Assembly: GCA_036365145.1 (NCBI GenBank)
Contig: JAEOAD010000001.1
Span: 104,719,001 to 104,783,000 of the forward strand
Direction of reading: 5' to 3'
Length of the DNA: 64,000 nucleotides
DNA from: Orientallactaga sibirica
Lineage: Eukaryota > Chordata > Mammalia > Rodentia > Dipodidae
Numbering within the stretch: position 1 is the first letter of the stretch; every line of letters starts with the position of its first letter. The notes beneath the pieces were generated by a model that worked only from the letters and a program-made list of their open reading frames with translations, was not told where the DNA came from and made no database searches. Of this stretch, positions 58,734-64,000 are shown piece by piece. The translations under genes were made by a program, and so were the position numbers.

Positions 58734-59673
58734 TTTGTGGTTTAGAATAACATAAAACACACAAAATAGAGCCAATTTATGGTTTGTTTTTCTAGTTGCA
58801 AAAGAGTTAAGTAACTTGTTATAAGTGTTATAGTGAAAGCAATAGAAAACTGCAAGGAATTAAAGTGTTATCATAGGAAATTTGCTAACATGTAAAAGAG
58901 TGGGTCTGGATTTGACTTTAGTACATAGTACAACTGTAGTAAGAGTTCCTGCTTTAAGATTGCCCCATTTATAAGAGGCAGACAATTGAAAAATGAAAAA
59001 AATGGAGTGAAAACATGCTGCATATTCAAAGTGTTTCTTATGTAGAAGAACGATTTAGACATTCACTCTGATAGAGACTTTTGTTTATATACAGTATTGT
59101 TAATTCTCATTTGACATCACTGTTACCTCAAAATGAAACCCTATTACTAGAGTAGGTACAAATATGACATTAATCTACATAATTTTTGTTGTTTTAAATA
59201 TTTATTGGAACCAAAGCATGAATAACTAATCATTTTATTTGTGGGTCAAAGCTGAAATCAGTTGTCAAGGTTCTGAGTAGAGAAACATCCTGTAACGTGT
59301 ATATACAAAACCTCTTTATGGTACATTCTTAGAAGAGAGGAACAGTAAACTTGTTTTCTTTCTTTATAATATAGACTTCTATGAAGTCGTTCCCCTTTAT
59401 TTCATGATGGTGTCTTAGATGTACTTTAAAAGAGAATTTCACACTATTCTCTTTGTTTAATGTGACAGTGTGAGAAAGTGATCTTTATTCGTTCAAAAAA
59501 CTCTGCATGTAGTCTATGTTTAGGTTCTTTTAATGTGTTTGTCTGTGATTTTTAAATGCTAAACATGTAAACAGATAAATTGTCAATGTTAATTCTGTAT
59601 CCTGTCACACAACTGATCTTTCTTTCCTGCCATTTCTTTCCTTTTTATCTTTTTTTATGCATTCATGTTGCAG

Positions 59674-59694
59674 TTGATAAAATTACGTGAAGAG
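59674..59694 (+). CDS. Coding microexon, 21 nt (LIKLREE)
   Basis: A long pyrimidine tract (CTTTCTTTCCTGCC, TTTCTTTCC, TTTTTATC) leads through TGC-containing GCATTCATGTTGCAG to TTGATAAAATTACGTGAAGAG and a strong donor GTGAGT. Length 21, phase 0, no stop: Leu-Ile-Lys-Leu-Arg-Glu-Glu, amphipathic and heptad-like. It follows in frame after the Gln that ends the 78-nt exon 6.0 kb upstream. TGC motifs just before an acceptor are typical of neuronal microexons regulated by SRRM4, so tissue-restricted inclusion is possible but inferred. A constitutive short exon is the alternative. Confidence 0.65.
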
Positions 59695-60017
59695 GTGAGT
59701 AGTTCCTACCTTACTTTTTTCTTTAATTCTACATTTCCGTATAAAATCAAGTCTAAATCTGAGTGCATCTCCACATTCTTTTTCCCAGGAAAGTCTAAGC
59801 CAGCAAAGCTGTTGAATTCTAGTCAGAAGTCCTCTCTGCAGAGCGTCTTCTTGTGTGCTACAGGGAGCATTGCTCTTTGTTGACATTGTAGGAAGGTTAA
59901 GATTTTAAGGTCACAAAACCAGAAAAGGAGAAATAATGTAGGAATATCTTAAAGCTATATACAGTTTTATCATTTTGTAAGCTGTAACTTTACATTTGCA
60001 TATGACTTATCAAGGTT

Positions 60018-60041
60018 GTGAATTTTTTTTTTTTTTTTTTT
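60018..60041. repeat. Poly(T) tract
   Basis: About 24 T. It could be a poly(A) tail of a minus-strand retrocopy, but no matching target-site duplication is visible. Confidence 0.9.
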
Positions 60042-60787
60042 TTGCGATTCTTATTTACTTTCCTGAAACTATTCTTAAACAAAATCCTCTTCCTCCTCCA
60101 GAGTTCTTGTGTCCCATGTAAGGAACTATGAATGTATTACCAATTTTGGGAAAAATACATTGTAAATTCCTCCTGCTCTGGGCACAAAGATACCTGAGAA
60201 CAGCCAGAGCTCTCATCATTGCAAAGCACTTTCCTTTGTGAGAAAAAGCACCCAAGTGAGTTCTCATTTTTCTGAGTTTACTAGTCCATTTCATTGTATA
60301 GGCCTGGACTATGTTGTGGCCTAATAAGTATTTACAGCAGTATCCACAACTTTCCCCTCATATCACTGAAGGATGATGAAAGAGTCGTGCTTTGTTTTGT
60401 TTTGTTTTGTTTTGAATTAGGCCAAACATACCAAATATAATTGTTACTCCTTTTCATAGATACATACTTCCTTTCATTTACTAAGTCTGAATTTTGTTAT
60501 TTTTCTGCCCAGGACATAAAACAATAGACGACTATGCTATTAAAATTACCTGTAGGCTTAGATCATATTGATTGAGGCTTTCCAGAAGTTTTTTTTTATT
60601 GGCATGTCATTATTCTGGGGGTAATGCAAATGTTAATTTAGAGGATTGTAAATATTAGTTTCAAATGTCTCTTCTGATTAAGATGTATTAGTGATGTTCT
60701 TTCATATAAACTGAAGGGGAATAATATACAACACCCTTACATTCCTATCTCTTTCTCCTCTTTTTTTCTTTTTCTACATGGAAGTTT

Positions 60788-60838
60788 TATATATATACAC
60801 ACATACATACATACACGTACATACACACATATAATCAA
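60788..60838. repeat. TA / CATA / CA compound microsatellite
   Basis: TATATATACACACATACATA followed by CATACACGTACATACACACA. Confidence 0.9.
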
Positions 60839-61522
60839 TATAATGAATTTTAATTTTGACATATGAAATAATTGTTTGGATAAATAGTATTCATTATTTT
60901 CCTAAAGATAGATTATGTGTTCCTGTGTATTTGCGTATGCTTACCCTTTGCTCTGGGGAACCTGAATTTTCAAATTTTGATGAAACTAACAAGAGATTTG
61001 AAAGCATCCATAGAAAGAAATGCCACAAAGTTCTTGTCCCTGAATTTAAGAATAGATATGATTAATAAAATCTTGTGTCATAGTATGGTTGGCACTTTTG
61101 TCAGAATTTTTGTTAAGCTGAATGGTGAAGGATTAGAAATCTGGAAACTTTACCTCTGTATTTCTTTTAAAATACACAGTTGCCTGATGGCTTGATTCTT
61201 TTGTCACCCCCCCCCCAATGGCAACAATTCAATCAATTTTAGTTCCAGAGTTTATGTTTCTGAAACTGTTTTGTAATAGAATTGCAATTGGAAGAATTGT
61301 CTCATTCAATAGATAGAATGACATACTCCAAAATATTATTCCATATCTTGTTTACTGTGGACACAGCATGGGTAGTTTTAGAGGATTATGGTGGTGACAC
61401 TGAGTAGGCTCAGAAGTGATTCTGCTGGGGTTCTAGGAGTAACACAGAGTGAATGTTACCCCAATTTCTTACTTGCACCTCTGCTAAGAAGACAAGCACC
61501 CATCTGTTCCAAAATGCTAGAG

Positions 61523-61735
61523 CTATTGTGTTTGGAGACAAAGTATGCCCCATCCTTCCTTGTGATGCTCCTTTCGGGGCACGCTTGGAGGCAGGGGTGT
61601 AGCCGAGGGAGCTGATCTGGCGTCGGCTGTGCTGAGCTGTTTGAATCCTGTGTCTCCGGTTTTCGCTCGGTTCAGCTCCTCACACAAGTCGAGCTCCATC
61701 TGAAGCTCCTGCACAGCTTCACTTACCTGCTTTGA
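61523..61735 (-). other. Unassigned minus-strand open frame, possible exon
   Basis: On the minus strand an acceptor-like CACCCTCTTCCCAG is followed by an open frame reading PFSKQVSEAVQELQMELDL, CEELNRAKTGDTGFKQL and STADARSAPSATPLPPS, to a TAG near 61523. The first third is coiled-coil-like and the plus-strand text is CpG-rich (GGCGTCGGCTG, TTTTCGCTCGG, AAGTCGAGC). AAGCAG/GTAAGT near its start is also a perfect donor. It could be an antisense terminal exon, an old retrocopy fragment or a conserved non-coding element. I recognise no protein. Confidence 0.3.
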
Positions 61736-64000
61736 AAAGGGCTGGGAAGAGGGTGAGAGAATGAGTTTGGGATGGAATGTGGGGGCAAGTTGAAAGCATC
61801 AGCTGCTACTGTAGTGTGTTTCCTTTCATTCATGCGGCCAGGGCAATGTACAACTAAGGGAACAATGTAAATAGCGCAGCTGTTACAAGAACTTGATTTT
61901 AGTTTGACTTAAGTGAAGAGGTTCCAAACTACAAAGTGAAGCCCTGCTGGCAAGCTGCTGGTAAACTCATAGTCCTCTTGGGTGCAGATTTACTCTGATA
62001 AACTGAATGCTCCAGAAGAATCAGTTGCTTCCAGTATTTAGGCAGATGCATTTTATAAGATCTTTTTGAAATTCTGTTTTCCAGCATTTCCCCAAATCAT
62101 TCCAGAAACTTTATTTTCCACACATTTCCTTTATTTTCTATATCATATTAGCACATAAGTAGAATGCCCATTTTTGGTATAATCAATGATTTTTAAATCT
62201 ATATTAGCTAAATGTTTTCTTCGAATGTGAAATTTTGCACAAAATGAAAATGAACCAGAAACCTTCTTCATCTGGATTTAAATTCATATTTACTTCTTCT
62301 TCCTCAGATCTGATTGATATCCTTTTAGAGAAGCCCCAGTTTGAAGTCCTTTGTTTGGGTAGAAAACAATATTGAGGTCAGGGAAAAGCAATCCTCATTC
62401 CAAGAACCTGCGTGGAGGAGAATCAAAATTAAGGAAGCTATTTTTGGCAAGCTTTAGTAGTATTTAATTTTATTTAAAAATAGCCAGCAATGCCAAACAC
62501 ATGGGGCTTCCTGGCTCTTCTTTTTTTCTCAATTGCAGCCGTCGGTGCTTTGCTTCTTCATGACATGAAACACTTTCCTTCCTCCCTCCATTTTATTTAT
62601 TTAGTTTTCTTTTCAGAGGGAGGGAGCAATTTTTCTCTTAATTTCTCCACTGCATATTAGACAACTCTATTAATTATTATAGACTGTTATTGTTGCTTCC
62701 TGACCTTCACATCAGGCCCTATCTCTCTGTTCTAAATGCATTGTTTTAATGATTCTCTCCCTCCCCAACCCTTCTCCCCCAAAAAATTTTTCAAGGAAAG
62801 CTTTGATGTGGCTTTAGCTGCCTCTAACGTCTGGCCGCATCTCAGATGTGTCACCTATGCCAGGAGGGAATAAGGAAATCACGTTTTGAATGGTAATGAT
62901 AACATACTAATCACTTCCTTTCTTTGAAGATGGAAGCGAGATATTCTGTCAGCATCCCTGCCTGTGAGAGCTTGGAGGCACTGGTCTAGGTGTATTAGCT
63001 TAAGTGTGCATGTCAATACAGCTTGCATCTCCAAGATCCATGGGGGCTCATTAGAGCAAGGTAGATCATTTCACTCGACAGCCACTCAGATAATGTGTGT
63101 GGCACCTCCTTTTTTATTATTATTAGAAAGCATTGCTTCAACTTTAAGTGACATCTGTCAACAACACAAATTTGTAGGACTTGTGGCCGCATGTTTTCTT
63201 TCTTTCTGACCAGACACCAAATAGGGAGAAGGTACTAATTAATACAAATACATGTATATATAAACACCTGCACAAATATACAGACACATAGTCACACATT
63301 TCTAAATATCTAGACTTATGTGTTCAAAGGCATATATTATTCATTCATAGTCATGATTAGCTTATAAATCTATTTTGGTAATCTGAATAGACCTAGCATA
63401 GAAATTAAATGTTTATAAAGACAGTATAGATTAGAAATCTTAGAATATGGGAGAAATTCCCGAGCTTGCTCATAAGATACACTGTCAATGAACTGCGTGT
63501 GATGATCACAGTCTGTCACAGAGTGTGTGTTCTAAGTTTACCTTCAGTATATTTGGGAGTGATCCCCAGCACATGTGTGTATAGGATAAGCATGTGTCTG
63601 GCATCTTGGTGGTTGCTCTGAGTCATCTTAAACCTGCAGTGCTGCTTGCTAATTCTGCTTCTGTAGCTTGTGTCCTTCTGTGTGGCTTCTTGCCTCACAT
63701 TCAGAACTAAGGGGCATTCTCTAAGAAATAAAGTTTCTGTTTAAAAATTATCTGCCAAAATCAAAGGAGCAATGGAGTATGTGAAATGGTGGCATTTTAT
63801 AAAAAACACAAAGAGGGATCCTGGACATATGATTTGGCTGTAGTCTTCATACATTCTCAGTGGTATGGAGGAGGATTTGTTGTGGCCACTCACAACACAA
63901 GTCTCCTTTTAAAACAAAAAAGTGGGTGGTCTGTACATGATTGATTGGAAATCTGTCCATCACTGTGGTTCCTGCAATGAAAGATTTGCTAAAAATTAAC
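61736..64000. other. Non-coding, SINE-free DNA to the window end
   Basis: No exon or rodent repeat recognised. The stretch near 62800-62960 (GTCTGGCCGCATCTCAG) keeps some CpG and may be constrained. It most likely continues the intron of the plus-strand gene. Confidence 0.5.

Larger units (their letters stand above)
53636..59673 (+). other. Intron between the two coding exons, SINE-free
   Basis: About 6.0 kb with GT (53636) and AG (59672-59673) ends. No B1, Dip, ID or L1 copy seen. It contains a CpG-retaining block at about 57000-57370 and a short direct repeat AAAATATACAGTGATA at 58690 and 58718. Otherwise AT-rich. Confidence 0.6.
59695..61522. other. Non-coding, SINE-free DNA after the microexon
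   Basis: Presumed next intron. Contains a T run at 60018-60041 and an AT/CA alternating tract near 60788-60836. The minus-strand frame at 60294-60055 ends next to the T run, but no duplication or known protein supports a retrocopy. Confidence 0.5.

Noticed and set aside
53558..59694. Assigning a gene symbol to the exon pair
   Set aside because: I compared the 33 residues with transcription factors, coiled-coil scaffolds and signalling proteins that I remember and found no convincing match, so naming it would be a guess.
60018..60294. Processed pseudogene on the minus strand ending in poly(A)
   Set aside because: No known protein in the frame and no target-site duplication on the far side.
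1..64000. CRISPR arrays, bacterial operons, or phage-like systems
   Set aside because: Repeat content, splice signals and composition are mammalian; no regularly spaced repeat-spacer structure exists.

Overview
This is mammalian nuclear DNA from a rodent: AT-rich, dense in SINEs and LINE-1, with almost no coding sequence. The most numerous repeat is a tRNA-derived SINE with a clear pol III A box and B box, a CT-rich segment and an AAATAAA-type tail. That matches my memory of the Dip SINE (B2 superfamily) of jerboas (Dipodidae). B1, ID, B4-like and old MIR copies sit beside it. I infer a jerboa-like rodent; the species is not proven by this window.

Layout. From 1 to about 46 kb the window is a patchwork of repeats: about 24 Dip-like SINEs, 11 B1, 5 ID-type, several B4-like composites, one probable solo ERVK-type LTR (2478-2859), one 5'-inverted L1 with perfect target-site duplications (3262-5153), and a long degenerate minus-strand L1 (about 24985-30262). 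That L1 keeps tandem promoter monomers, part of ORF1, most of ORF2 from the reverse transcriptase region onward and the 3' UTR. It has lost the ORF1/ORF2 junction region and was later hit by a Dip SINE and a B1. No host protein-coding exon was found in these 46 kb.

From about 46.1 kb to the end the picture changes. I see no B1, Dip or L1 copies, only an old MIR or two and simple repeats. This SINE-poor stretch holds the only convincing host coding sequence: a 78-nt exon (53558-53635) and a 21-nt microexon (59674-59694), both on the plus strand. Both are in phase 0, both have good splice signals, and both can be skipped without a frameshift. They probably belong to one gene with very long introns. 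I could not name it from 33 residues and give no symbol. Stretches that keep CpG in AT-rich DNA (notably 57000-57370) look like candidate conserved enhancers.

The window is therefore mainly intron, possibly with upstream intergenic DNA, of a large and probably regulated plus-strand gene. Its best biological leads are the cassette exon/microexon pair, the CpG-retaining block near 57 kb, an unexplained minus-strand open frame near 61.6 kb, and the retrotransposon structures.
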